Shown one piece after another: positions 1 through 7,750 of a stretch of 64,000 nucleotides of DNA. The notes under the pieces were generated by a model. The model did no database searches and had not been told where the DNA came from. It was given only the letters and a program-made list of their open reading frames with translations. The DNA is from Eggerthellaceae bacterium (GTDB lineage Bacteria > Actinomycetota > Coriobacteriia > Coriobacteriales > Eggerthellaceae): assembly GCA_022791455.1 (NCBI GenBank), contig JAAVZC010000001.1, positions 186,001 to 250,000 of the forward strand, read 5' to 3'. Position 1 is the first letter of the stretch, and the number at the start of each line of letters is the position of its first letter. Position numbers and translations under genes: made by a program.

Positions 1-653
1 GCCTTCGCCGCCATGTCGGTGGGAACGCGGCCGCTGGTGATGATGAAGCAGCGGCTCATGTCCACACCGTTGCGCAGCGCCCAGCCGATGGTCTTGTCGA
101 AGGCGTTGTGGCGCCCCAGGTCTTCGCAGTAGAACAGCACCTGGCCCCGCTGCACCAGAAAGCAGCTGTGGGCGCCGCGGGAATGCTTGTGCATGGGGGT
201 GTCCTGCGAGAACTCTTTCGCGGCGGCGAACACCCAGCGGCGATCGAAGGGCATGGGCGTGAGCGGCTGAAGCGCCTGGCTCTTGCGGCGGACCATGTGG
301 GCCTCGCGGGCGGCGTTGCAGGTGGAGATGTGGATAGCAAGCGCAGGCGAAAGGGGAATGTCCTCCCGCAGCTCCACTTTCACCACGTCGCCGTGCTGGC
401 AGATGTGGAGACGCGCTACGTCGTTAGTGCTGCTGATGAACCCCTCGCTGAACAGGCGCCCCAGGGTGAGTTCCGCCAGATGCTCGGGGGTGCAGGTGAG
501 GGTGAAGGCCAGCTGGTCGTTCACCACGATGCTCAAGTGATGCTCGTGCTGAAGGTGCCACCGCACGTCGCAATCGTTGCCGTCGGCGCGACAGAGCCGA
601 TACCCGGCCGGGCGAAGCGACTCCTGCGGTTGCGAGCAATCAATAACCTTCAT
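1..653 (-). CDS. fdhD: Sulfurtransferase FdhD, 3' truncated by window edge
   Basis: Reading the minus strand from the ATG at 651-653 gives an open frame of 217 codons that leaves the window without a stop. It contains the FdhD-type blocks VNDQLAFTLTCTPEHLAEL, GRLFSEGFI and EDLGRHNAFDKTIGWAL, then ITSGRVPTDMAAKA. The Cys in STCNAA lies where FdhD carries its sulfur-transfer cysteine. FdhD is known to pass sulfur from a cysteine desulfurase to the bis-MGD cofactor of formate dehydrogenase-type molybdoenzymes. That fits a window full of such enzymes, although no formate dehydrogenase is visible here. The gene lies downstream of the AOR operon on the same strand, separated by about 300 bp of repeats. 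Confidence 0.9.
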   Translation of the reverse strand, partial: MKVIDCSQPQESLRPAGYRLCRADGNDCDVRWHLQHEHHLSIVVNDQLAFTLTCTPEHLAELTLGRLFSEGFISSTNDVARLHICQHGDVVKVELREDIPLSPALAIHISTCNAAREAHMVRRKSQALQPLTPMPFDRRWVFAAAKEFSQDTPMHKHSRGAHSCFLVQRGQVLFYCEDLGRHNAFDKTIGWALRNGVDMSRCFIITSGRVPTDMAAK

Positions 654-690
654 AACGTTCACCTTCTTGCTGGTTACTACTGCCTGCTTG

Positions 691-734
691 TTGTCATCCT
701 GAGCGGAGGCCGAAGGCCGGAGTCGAAGGATCTC
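691..734 (+). repeat. TCATCCTGAG dispersed repeat, copy 1
   Basis: Starts TTGTCATCCTGAGCGGAGG and ends GTCGAAGGATCTC, with GCCGAAGGC in the middle. It is the plus-oriented arm of a large inverted repeat with the copy at 763-805. Confidence 0.85.
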
Positions 735-762
735 TGCGGCAAGGGGGTGGTCTTGGCTTGGG

Positions 763-805
763 GAGATCCTTCGACTCCGCGCTGCGCGCTCCGCTCAGGA
801 TGACA
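763..805 (-). repeat. TCATCCTGAG dispersed repeat, copy 2
   Basis: Reverse-oriented copy running GAGATCCTTCGACTCCGC to CCGCTCAGGATGACAA. It faces copy 1, so the pair could fold into a long stem. Confidence 0.85.
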
Positions 806-820
806 ACGGGAGGAGCGCGT

Positions 821-843
821 CTTCGCTCCGCTCAGGATGACAA
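821..843 (-). repeat. TCATCCTGAG dispersed repeat, partial copy 3
   Basis: Partial reverse copy, CTTCGCTCCGCTCAGGATGA followed by CAA. It lacks the GGATC end. Confidence 0.7.
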
Positions 844-864
844 CGAGAGAGAGGACGACGAGGG

Positions 865-897
865 AATGAGACATTAGGAGTGTCCCTTTGTCTCATT
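865..897. repeat. 29-bp GAGACA palindromic element, copy 1
   Basis: Perfect arms AATGAGACA (865-873) and TGTCTCATT (889-897) flank TTAGGAGTGTCCCTT. The 29-bp core TGAGACA...TGTCTCA is identical to the copies at 18021-18049 (inverted) and 18091-18119. A 12-nt fragment also occurs at 6432-6443. Confidence 0.85.
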
Positions 898-906
898 CTG
901 GAAAGG

Positions 907-935
907 GCGGCGCCCCTGAGGGGGTGGGGCGCCGC
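907..935 (-). terminator. Hairpin downstream of the AOR operon
   Basis: Perfect 10-bp GC stem, GCGGCGCCCC (907-916) and GGGGCGCCGC (926-935), with a 9-nt loop, 14 bp past the last stop of the operon. On the transcribed strand only CCCTTTCC follows, so the T-tract is weak. Confidence 0.5.
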
Positions 936-948
936 GTAAGGGGGAGGA

Positions 949-1773
949 TTAGTTCTTGGGCACTTCTGGCAGGCCGCTGTCGGCGTTGGAGTGCGCGGTC
1001 ACGGTCATGACGCCGATGCCGCCCAGCTCCTCTTTGCCGTACAGGTGGCCGCCAACTTCAGCGGCGCGCGCTTCGCCAGAAGCGGCAACGGAGGCGCGGT
1101 CGCCGAAGGCCAGGGCGCCGGCGGGGCAGATGTCCACGCAGGCCGGTTGCTGCCCGGCGTCCACGCGGCCAGCGCAGCCGGTGCATTTGGTGACGGCGCG
1201 GTCGCCCTCGGCCGGGTAGCGGGGGATGTCGAAGGGGCAGGCCTGGTAGCAGTATCCGCAGCCGATGCACAGCTCGCGATCCACATCCACAATGCCGTCC
1301 GCGCGCTTCTTCATGGCGCCGGAGGGGCAGACGCTGGCGCACAGGCCGCAGTGGGTGCAGGCGTGGCGCATGTTCAGCTCGGATCTGTTCTCGCCATCGG
1401 TCACCGTGGTGCGGGTCACTCGCAGCCAGCGGCTGCCGTCGCGGTCGTCCTCGGTCACGGCCTGTGGCCGGTCCTTCCCGAACAGCACGTCGGAGGAAAG
1501 CAGCCCGCTGGGCACCGCGTCGTTGGCAAGCGCCTTCAGATCGATGGCCACGTCGCAGTCCAGCCCGTTCGCCTTCTTGCAGGCGGCCTCGCAGTAGTGG
1601 CAGCCCACGCACTTGGTGGCGTCGAACAGGATGCCCTTCTTGCCGGACAGGTTGTCTTCGGCCAGCGCCGGGGCCGCGCTTGCGGTGGCCACGGCAATGA
1701 GGCCGGCCCCTGCGGCGCTGAGCGCCCCCAGGAAATTGCGGCGACTGACGCCGGATGTCGTGTTCTTAGTCAT
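949..1773 (-). CDS. Tat-exported 4Fe-4S polyferredoxin, last gene of the AOR operon
   Basis: A 274-aa electron-transfer subunit of the FdnH/HybA/DmsB type. Arg11-Arg12 in VSRRNFLGAL begin a Tat signal that ends near ALAED. Four cysteine groups follow: CVGCHYCEAAC near residue 55, CTHCGLCASVC near 140, CIGCGYCYQAC near 170, and the CTGC / CVDIC pair near 196-218. This implies four [4Fe-4S] clusters on the outer face of the membrane. The RBS AGGAGG precedes the ATG. It lies 12 bp after the NrfD gene, so it probably takes electrons from NrfD. There is no transmembrane helix at its C-terminus. The partner enzyme is inferred from gene order only. Confidence 0.88.
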   Translation of the reverse strand: MTKNTTSGVSRRNFLGALSAAGAGLIAVATASAAPALAEDNLSGKKGILFDATKCVGCHYCEAACKKANGLDCDVAIDLKALANDAVPSGLLSSDVLFGKDRPQAVTEDDRDGSRWLRVTRTTVTDGENRSELNMRHACTHCGLCASVCPSGAMKKRADGIVDVDRELCIGCGYCYQACPFDIPRYPAEGDRAVTKCTGCAGRVDAGQQPACVDICPAGALAFGDRASVAASGEARAAEVGGHLYGKEELGGIGVMTVTAHSNADSGLPEVPKN

Positions 1774-1785
1774 AGTCCTCGCCTC

Positions 1786-2706
1786 CTACAGGCTCAAGGG
1801 AAGGCCGGCGTACAGGATGAGGAAGCGCAGCGCCAGGCCGCCCACCAGGATGAGGGCCGGGGCGGCAACGGTCAGCCACCGAGCATGGTTGCCGCGCAAC
1901 TGCAGCAGCTCCAGCACCAGCGGCGCGGCCAGGCCGCAAACCACCAGCACCAGCCAGAAGGGCAGCGCCAAGGGCCCGGCCAGCAGCGCCCACACGGACA
2001 GGCCGCCCACGGTGCCGGCGCCGTTGGTCATGGCCAGCAGCACCACCAGCACCACCGCTTCGGCGGCGATGAGCCCCACCGAGCACTTCTCGAACAGGCC
2101 GGTCATCTTCGCCTGCTCCTCTTTGGCGTCATCGGTGGGCTTGCCCAGCGCCAGGTACAGGCACACAAGGGCAATGCCGGTGTCGAAGGCGGAAACGGTG
2201 AACAGTACCGGAATGAGCGGCGTGTTCCACAGCGGGTGGTTGATGAGCACGCCGATCAGAATGCCGGTGTAGAGGGCCACGCAGGCACCCAGCACGGCGG
2301 CGATGGCGGCGAACACCTTCTGCAGCTTGGCGGCGGTTTCCGGCTTCTTTCTAAGCAGCGCGCCGGTCACAGCGGGGGTGGAGGCCAGCGCGAACAGGCC
2401 GAACACCGCGATGCCCGCCACCAGCAGCCAGGCACCGATGGTCATCCACGATGTGGGGTTGGTGAACGCGCGCCACAGCTGCATGGCGCGCAGGGGCATG
2501 GTGGTCTCCGCCAGCAGGCACAGCACGCCGCAAATAAGCAGCAGCGCCGAGGCCCAGGCGCCGAAACGCACCAAGCGGGGGAATCTCTCGCCGTACTTCA
2601 GGCGCACGACGCCGGTCACCAGTGCGGTGCCGCCGGCCAGGCCGCCCAAGAAGAGGTAGAGAGCCACCAGCACGCCCCAAGAGCTTTGCAAGGCAATTTC
2701 TCCCAT
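1786..2706 (-). CDS. NrfD/PsrC-like quinol-interacting membrane subunit (306 aa)
   Basis: A hydrophobic protein with about eight predicted helices, starting with SWGVLVALYLFLGGLAGGTA, a typical first helix of the NrfD (polysulfide reductase membrane subunit) family. The family exchanges electrons between menaquinol and an adjacent ferredoxin subunit and carries no cofactor of its own. The gene has an RBS (GAGGAG) and starts 3 bp after the MobB-like stop. It is about 100 aa shorter than the three other NrfD proteins in this window and not closely similar to them, so it belongs to a different subgroup. Its role as membrane anchor of the AOR complex is an inference from the operon. Confidence 0.85.
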   Translation of the reverse strand: MGEIALQSSWGVLVALYLFLGGLAGGTALVTGVVRLKYGERFPRLVRFGAWASALLLICGVLCLLAETTMPLRAMQLWRAFTNPTSWMTIGAWLLVAGIAVFGLFALASTPAVTGALLRKKPETAAKLQKVFAAIAAVLGACVALYTGILIGVLINHPLWNTPLIPVLFTVSAFDTGIALVCLYLALGKPTDDAKEEQAKMTGLFEKCSVGLIAAEAVVLVVLLAMTNGAGTVGGLSVWALLAGPLALPFWLVLVVCGLAAPLVLELLQLRGNHARWLTVAAPALILVGGLALRFLILYAGLPLSL

Positions 2707-2709
2707 AAG

Positions 2710-3306
2710 TTACTCCTCTGATTCAGGGGCTCTCTCAAGCCCCAGGGTTTGTTCAACGAAATCGGCCGTCGCTTCCACGTCCAGCGGGGTGAACCGGGGG
2801 ATCACCACGTCCAGCGAACTGTCGGAAACGTAGGCGATGATGTGGGGAAGGCCCAGGTTGAAGCCCTCCTGCACGCGGCGGGTCATGAGAATGCGGGGGA
2901 CGGCGGCAAAGCCGAAGTTCTGGCCGATGATGATGTCCACATCGGCCGGCACCGCGGCCACCGCCGCGTCCAGCACGGCGTCCGGGTCGATGGGCGCTAC
3001 GGTGACCAGGTGGTCTTCGTAGGCGCGCACCGCCATGCAGCAGCCGTCAGCTGTGACGGGGGAGGAGGCGGAATCGTCCGGGGCTTCCGGGGCGCTCACG
3101 TTCACCCGGTCCACGCAGGCGACGCGCCATCCGCGGGAGGCCAGCTCGCGCGTCACGTCCGCCACGAAGGTCTCGCCGCCGTTGGGCAGCCCGGCCACTT
3201 CGTCGAAGGCCACAATGGGGCGCCCTTCGAAGCGCTCGCCCGGCGCCATGGAGGCGCCGTAGGTGCGCCGTAGCCGGTCTTGAATTGCCCGAATCTTATC
3301 GTCCAT
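2710..3306 (-). CDS. MobB-like protein with a damaged Walker A motif
   Basis: A 198-aa protein whose order of elements follows MobB: strand PIVAFDEVAG, loop LPNGGET, helix, then GWRVACVDRVN; later DVDIIIGQNFGF...PRILMTRR and IIAYVSDSSLD...FTPLDVEATADFV. MobB binds GTP and helps attach GMP to molybdopterin. Here the P-loop reads GLPNGGET, so the lysine of GxxxxGKT is a glutamate and normal nucleotide hydrolysis is unlikely. It sits between the AOR gene and the NrfD gene, suggesting a dedicated role in cofactor insertion or in sensing the AOR. The family match is moderate and the function unproven. In the comparable E. coli ydh operon an uncharacterised YdhW lies near YdhV. Confidence 0.6.
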   Translation of the reverse strand: MDDKIRAIQDRLRRTYGASMAPGERFEGRPIVAFDEVAGLPNGGETFVADVTRELASRGWRVACVDRVNVSAPEAPDDSASSPVTADGCCMAVRAYEDHLVTVAPIDPDAVLDAAVAAVPADVDIIIGQNFGFAAVPRILMTRRVQEGFNLGLPHIIAYVSDSSLDVVIPRFTPLDVEATADFVEQTLGLERAPESEE

Positions 3307-3352
3307 CTCTTCTCCCCCTCATCGTTCTCGAATTCCCGAAACGCTGCGGCGC

Positions 3353-5311
3353 CTAGGCCGGCAGCGCGATGCCGTACTCGCCCTCCAGGCGGTCGGCCAC
3401 GTCGGCGAGCCCCAGGCGCTCAAGGGTGGAGCGCTTTGGCAGGCCGGTTTCCACATCGATGCCGCGGATGCCGTAGTACTGGTCGATGCCGCGGCGCAGA
3501 TCCTCGCGGTTCAGGCCGAAGTTCTTGTAGGAGTCGTCCTCGAAGATGCAGTCGAACAGCCAGTCGTCTTCCTTGTCCTGGCCTTGGCGGGCGCCGATGG
3601 CGCGCTCCAGCATCCAGATGCGGTCGCAGTACTCGTTTTCCTTCTCGTCGGAGTCGATGGCCAGGCCGGTGACGGCGGAGTACAGGTTGCGGCGGATGGA
3701 CCAGTCGCCCATAAAGTCGTCGGTGTACATGGACACATGGGGCATGAACTGCGAGCAGCTGCCCACGGAGTCCACCCAGCACTTGAAGTTGTGGGCGGTG
3801 TAGGCCTGCGGCGCGGTGTAGTCGCCCAGCACGCGGTTGGTGGAGTCGATAGCCGCCTGCTCGGAGCCCCACAGCTGCTTCGCCAGCGCCTGCTGCAGGG
3901 TGTTGTAGGCCTCGCTCGCCGGCGCCACAATGCGCGGGTCGGTGATGGTGTTGGAGAACGCCCAGGTCTGGTCGTTGTCGCGGCCGCGGGAAACGGAAGC
4001 GCCCAGCCAGCCGATGGGGCCGTAGAAGTTGGCGCCGTAGTTGTAGGTGAGGCGGCTCTGGCCGGTGGCCACTGCCTGCATCTGGTACATGAGCTTGGTG
4101 GCGTCGGTGCCAATGAACTCGTTCAGGAAGTGGGCGCGGCCCTTCGCCAGCTCATCTCCCAGCCCCTCGCGGTAGCTGATCTTGCGCACCAGTTCCTTCG
4201 CGAATTTCTTGGAGCCCACGGGCGCGTCGATCTCCAGGTCCTCCGGCTTCAGGATACCGTAGGTAAAGAGCGGCCAAATGTCCAGGTGCATGGCCCAGAC
4301 GGAGTAGCCCATCTTGTCGTGCTCCTTCAGGCGGGCGAACGCCGCGCGGCCCCAGTTCTCGTTCTCGACCACCATTTCTTCCGGCTCGGCGTTGCACTCC
4401 ACGCACATGATGTGGCCGGTGGACTCGTAGGCGCCGTCCTTGAACTTGATGGACATGCCGCAGGCGATGGGGCACATCATGCAGCCGGCAAGACCGGTGC
4501 GCACGTTGGTGCCCTCCTGGCCTTCCTTCCAAATGTCGTTGCCCTCGGTGGAAAGCGGGCCGAACAGCGAGCCGCGGTAGGCATGCGACGGCTCGGACTC
4601 GGTTTCCTTGCGGGTGAGCAGGCGCTGGGCCTGGTAGGAGAGCTCCAGCAGCTTTTGCGGATCGGCAATGGAGACGCTGCCGCTGCCGCGCACCACGATG
4701 GCCTTCAGCTTCTTGGAGCCCATGACGGCGCCGAAGCCGCCCTTGCCGGCGCAGTTGGAGTCGTCGGAAAGGATGACGGCGTCGCTCACCAGGTTCTCGC
4801 CGGCGGGGCCGATAGTGGCGATGCGGTAGTTGTCATCGAAGCGGTCCCACAGCACGTGCTGTACCTGCTGGGTGTCCATGCCCCACAAATCATCGGCGTC
4901 GCGAATCTCCACGTTGTCGTCGCGAATGAGAAGGTAGACGGGGGTTTCGGAAGCGCCCTTCACCACCACGCCGTCCCAGCCGGCGTATTTCAGCTCGGGG
5001 CCCCACATGCCGCCGAAGACGCTCTTCAGATAGGTCTCCACCGGGTACATGTGCGGCGAGACGCCGGAGACGCAGGTCTTCTGGCCGCCGGGGCAGGGGG
5101 TGCCGGTGGTGGGGCTGGTGATGAAGGTGAGCACGTTCTCGGAGTCGGTGCCCTTCACGTCCGGGCCCACCATTTCCCAATGCAGGCGGGCGCCGATGCC
5201 GCGGGCGCCCAGGTAGGGGGCGTACTGGGTGGTATCCAGGGTGGAAGTCTCGCCGGTGGAAAGGTCCACTACCAGCAGCTTCCCGGTGTATCCGTACAGT
5301 TGATCTGCCAT
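3353..5311 (-). CDS. Tungsten aldehyde:ferredoxin oxidoreductase family enzyme
   Basis: A 652-aa AOR-family catalytic subunit of about usual length. It starts with the family signature YTGKLLVVDLSTGET and the pterin-contacting stretch ARGIGARLHWE. The [4Fe-4S] ligands are visible as CMMCPIAC near residues 277-284, with the distal Cys in VGSCSQ near 519. Known members oxidise aldehydes or reduce acids with a tungsten- or molybdenum-bis-pterin cofactor without nucleotide. It has no signal peptide, whereas both ferredoxins in the operon have Tat signals. It may stay in the cytoplasm or be exported bound to a ferredoxin. The arrangement resembles E. coli ydhYVWXUT. Substrate unknown. RBS AGGAGA precedes the ATG. 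Confidence 0.92.
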   Translation of the reverse strand: MADQLYGYTGKLLVVDLSTGETSTLDTTQYAPYLGARGIGARLHWEMVGPDVKGTDSENVLTFITSPTTGTPCPGGQKTCVSGVSPHMYPVETYLKSVFGGMWGPELKYAGWDGVVVKGASETPVYLLIRDDNVEIRDADDLWGMDTQQVQHVLWDRFDDNYRIATIGPAGENLVSDAVILSDDSNCAGKGGFGAVMGSKKLKAIVVRGSGSVSIADPQKLLELSYQAQRLLTRKETESEPSHAYRGSLFGPLSTEGNDIWKEGQEGTNVRTGLAGCMMCPIACGMSIKFKDGAYESTGHIMCVECNAEPEEMVVENENWGRAAFARLKEHDKMGYSVWAMHLDIWPLFTYGILKPEDLEIDAPVGSKKFAKELVRKISYREGLGDELAKGRAHFLNEFIGTDATKLMYQMQAVATGQSRLTYNYGANFYGPIGWLGASVSRGRDNDQTWAFSNTITDPRIVAPASEAYNTLQQALAKQLWGSEQAAIDSTNRVLGDYTAPQAYTAHNFKCWVDSVGSCSQFMPHVSMYTDDFMGDWSIRRNLYSAVTGLAIDSDEKENEYCDRIWMLERAIGARQGQDKEDDWLFDCIFEDDSYKNFGLNREDLRRGIDQYYGIRGIDVETGLPKRSTLERLGLADVADRLEGEYGIALPA

Positions 5312-5321
5312 AAGTCTTCTC

Positions 5322-6344
5322 CTAACCCATTACGGCGGTGCCGTCGGCGGCCGTCTCTTGTCCCGGTGCGTTGGTCACGTAGGCGCTCTGGATGCGCAGG
5401 GCCATGTGCCCCAGGTCTGCCACCTTGGCGGAGGTGGGGATGAACAGCTGGAATTCGGCGCTGTTCATCTCGGGAATCTCCATATGGGCGCTACCGTCGG
5501 AGGTGCCCACCGAGTTGCCGTTCTTGTCGTAGGCCTCGGCGGTGGCGTCGAAGGTGGCCAGGATGATGTTGAACTGGGTGGCGTGGCTGGTCCACACCAC
5601 GCCGTTGAACTGGATGCCGCCGGCAACGTCGGTGAGCACCAGCGTGGGCTTCTCGATGTGGGCGAAGGTCTTGGCGTCGCCTTCCACCACAATTTCCCAG
5701 AAGCCGTCGTCCTCTTCCTCGGCAGTCTGGATGTCCCAGGAAGACTGCAGGGCACCGGTGGGGCAGAACTTCACGCACTGCGGGTCGCCGCCGCACAGGT
5801 CGCACTTGAAGCAGGTGTTGGTGTTGGCGTCGTAGCGCACCATGGAGGGGCTCACCGGGCAGGCGCCTTCGCACAGCCGGCAGCCAATGCACACTTCCTC
5901 GTCGATGACGCGGGCGCCGGTTTCCGGGTCTGCCGAAAGGGCGCCGGTGGGGCACACCGCCAGGCACTCCGCGCCGGCGCACTGGCGGCAGTTGGAGATG
6001 TCGGTGATGCAGGCGTCCATGACGTTCTTGTTGACTCTCAGCCGCGAGCGGTACGAACTGGCCACGCCCTCGTGGGCGGTGGCGCAGACAATTTCGCAGG
6101 TACGGCAGCCAGAGCACAGGTCGGAGTTGTGGATGACGCGGCCGATGCTCAGCGGCACGCCGTCCCATACTTTCTTCCCGTTGGTGTCGCCCGAAAGCGG
6201 CTGGGCCTCGGCGGCCTCATCGGCGTGGGCCATCTGCGGCAACAGGGTGGCGGCGGCCACGCCTCCTGCCACCAGTCCCGCTCCGGTGAGGAAATTGCGC
6301 CGAGAAAGGCCTTCCATGGGTGTGGTGGGTGAATCGTTCTTCAC
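5322..6344 (-). CDS. Tat-exported polyferredoxin with extra C-terminal domain, first gene of the AOR operon
   Basis: A 340-aa protein read from GTG at 6344, preceded by AGAAGGGGGA. Residues [16 protein letters not shown] form the Tat signal. Cysteine groups [11 protein letters not shown] (~76), [13 protein letters not shown] (~118), [11 protein letters not shown] (~152) and [17 protein letters not shown] (~178) predict four [4Fe-4S] clusters. The last ~110 residues are cysteine-free and predicted beta-rich ([18 protein letters not shown]), an addition not seen in plain DmsB proteins and possibly a docking domain. Ten bp separate it from the AOR gene, so it is the likely direct electron partner, like YdhY or YdhX. 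Confidence 0.87.
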   Translation of the reverse strand: MKNDSPTTPMEGLSRRNFLTGAGLVAGGVAAATLLPQMAHADEAAEAQPLSGDTNGKKVWDGVPLSIGRVIHNSDLCSGCRTCEIVCATAHEGVASSYRSRLRVNKNVMDACITDISNCRQCAGAECLAVCPTGALSADPETGARVIDEEVCIGCRLCEGACPVSPSMVRYDANTNTCFKCDLCGGDPQCVKFCPTGALQSSWDIQTAEEEDDGFWEIVVEGDAKTFAHIEKPTLVLTDVAGGIQFNGVVWTSHATQFNIILATFDATAEAYDKNGNSVGTSDGSAHMEIPEMNSAEFQLFIPTSAKVADLGHMALRIQSAYVTNAPGQETAADGTAVMG

Positions 6345-6370
6345 GGATCGTCCCCCTTCTCAATGATTGC

Positions 6371-6393
6371 GGAGCCGCCTCCTCCGCGGCTCC
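6371..6393. repeat. Inverted repeat in the leader of the AOR operon
   Basis: GGAGCCGC (6371-6378) and GCGGCTCC (6386-6393) form a perfect 8-bp dyad 27 bp upstream of the ferredoxin GTG. It could fold in the mRNA leader or bind a regulator; nothing more can be said. Confidence 0.4.
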
Positions 6394-6461
6394 TGTTGGG
6401 GAAATCCTCCCGCGCGGAGGGCTTTACAGCCAAGGGACACTCCCAGTAGAATGGTCAGCGA

Positions 6462-6491
6462 AAGGTAACACGAGGGGGTTGTTGTTACCTT
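6462..6491. promoter_or_regulatory. Probable TetR operator between the AOR operon and tetR
   Basis: AAGGTAACA (6462-6470) and TGTTACCTT (6483-6491) are a perfect 9-bp inverted repeat with a 12-nt spacer, 21 bp before the tetR ATG and in the shared divergent promoter region. Placement and symmetry suit an autoregulating TetR dimer that also controls the AOR operon. Confidence 0.65.
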
Positions 6492-6512
6492 CGCCACAAC
6501 AGAGGGGGAGAA

Positions 6513-7088
6513 ATGGCAACACGCAACGGGGGCGCCACAGCCGACCGCATCATGGCGGCGTTCAAGGCGCTGCTTCAGGAAACCGACTACGATAAAATCA
6601 CCGTTGCGGGCATCTGCGAGCGAGCGGACGTTTCGCGCAAAACGCTCTACAGCTACTTCGACGGCAAAGAGGGGGTGCTGCGGCGCATCGTCTACGAAGA
6701 CGTGGCGGCGCCGGTGCGCACGCTCATGGACTATTTCTCCATCGGCGGCCGCACCTCCGGCGGGAAGATTCTGGTGCGGCAAATCCTGGAAACCATCTAT
6801 GCCAACAAGGACTTCTACACGTTGGCGGTGGTGCAGGGGCGCATCGGCATTATTGGCCAAGTGCTGCGGGATGTGTTCACCACTGCCAGCATCGACCTGT
6901 TCCGCGGCGACGCGGAGGTGTGCAGCGAGAAGTTTCTCTACGCCGCCAAGTTCACTTCGGGCGCCTACGTGGAAGTGATCAAGGAATGGGTGCGCGAGGG
7001 CATGACCATCTCGCCGGAGGAGATGACCGACTGGCTCTTCGAGTTCTCTCAGTCCGGCAACAACATCCTGCTGGACCCGCGGCAGTAG
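6513..7088 (+). CDS. TetR/AcrR family regulator divergent from the AOR operon
   Basis: A 191-aa one-component regulator. Residues 25-62 form the HTH: DKITVAGICERADVSRKTLY, followed by SYFDGKEGVL, the classical TetR HTH ending. The rest is an all-helical ligand/dimer domain of no assignable ligand. A GGGGGAG RBS precedes the ATG. A strong inverted repeat at 6462-6491 lies between this gene and the divergent AOR operon. TetR proteins usually repress their own and the facing genes until a small ligand binds, so the ligand may be the AOR substrate; that last step is inference. Confidence 0.88.
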   Translation: MATRNGGATADRIMAAFKALLQETDYDKITVAGICERADVSRKTLYSYFDGKEGVLRRIVYEDVAAPVRTLMDYFSIGGRTSGGKILVRQILETIYANKDFYTLAVVQGRIGIIGQVLRDVFTTASIDLFRGDAEVCSEKFLYAAKFTSGAYVEVIKEWVREGMTISPEEMTDWLFEFSQSGNNILLDPRQ

Positions 7089-7090
7089 CC

Positions 7091-7750
7091 TTACACCTCG
7101 CGGCAGTTGAGCAGGCGTGCTTGGGCCGCGGCGGAAGAGCGGGAGAACTCGCAAGGTTCGATGGCGTAGTTGGGTTGGGTGATCTGCGGGTCGGGCATCA
7201 TGCCCACTTTCTCCACCATGGCTGGGTGGTCCGCCAAATCGTTGTAGATGCCGAAGCCGAGCGCCCGCTGCGGACACGCCTCCACGCAAACCGGCTGCAG
7301 CCCCTCCTCGATGCGGTCGCGGCAGCCGTCGCACTTCACCGTGTGCCCCAGCGCCTCATCGAAGCGGGGCGCGTGATAGGGGCACGCCACCATGCAGGAT
7401 TGGCAGCCGACGCAGGTCCTCTCGTTCACCCGCACAAACCCCATGTCGTCCTTCGTGATGGAATCCGAGGGGCAAAACCGCAGGCAGGCGGCGTTGCTGC
7501 AGTGGTTACAGGACATGGACAGATAGAAGGCGAAAACATCCTGCTCCCAGCTGCCATCGGGGTTTTCCCGCCAGGTGCCGCCGGCGAACTCGTGGATGGT
7601 GCGGAAGGCCACCCCGTCTCCCAGGTGATGGTAGTCCTTGCAAGCTAGCTCGCAGGTATGGCAGCCGGTGCAACGAGTCTGGTCGAAGGAGAAGCCGAAC
7701 TGCTGGTGCCGCTGGCCGCCGCCGGTTGCGGAGGTTTTGCTAGAGCTCAT
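7091..7750 (-). CDS. DmsB-like 4Fe-4S electron-transfer subunit
   Basis: A 219-aa ferredoxin without signal peptide. Cysteine groups CTGCHTCELAC (~27), CNHCSNAACLRFC (~80), CVGCQSCMVAC (~112) and CDGC...CVEAC (~140-160) give four [4Fe-4S] clusters, as in DmsB. Its ATG overlaps the end of the DmsA-like gene by 11 bp, indicating translational coupling and a stable AB pair. There is no DmsC/NrfD gene in this operon, so the pair may be soluble or borrow a membrane partner encoded elsewhere. Confidence 0.88.
   Translation of the reverse strand: MSSSKTSATGGGQRHQQFGFSFDQTRCTGCHTCELACKDYHHLGDGVAFRTIHEFAGGTWRENPDGSWEQDVFAFYLSMSCNHCSNAACLRFCPSDSITKDDMGFVRVNERTCVGCQSCMVACPYHAPRFDEALGHTVKCDGCRDRIEEGLQPVCVEACPQRALGFGIYNDLADHPAMVEKVGMMPDPQITQPNYAIEPCEFSRSSAAAQARLLNCREV

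Larger units (their letters stand above)
654..948. other. Non-coding repeat-filled spacer between fdhD and the AOR operon
   Basis: This 295-bp gap holds no credible gene. It contains three copies of the TCATCCTGAG element (two of them inverted towards each other), one 29-bp GAGACA element and a GC-rich hairpin just after the ferredoxin stop. Open frames here are repeat-encoded and have no start signal. Confidence 0.7.

Noticed and set aside
677-874. 65-codon minus-strand frame before fdhD
   Set aside because: It is encoded entirely by TCATCCTGAG repeats (translating as VILSGA and similar) and lacks a ribosome site.
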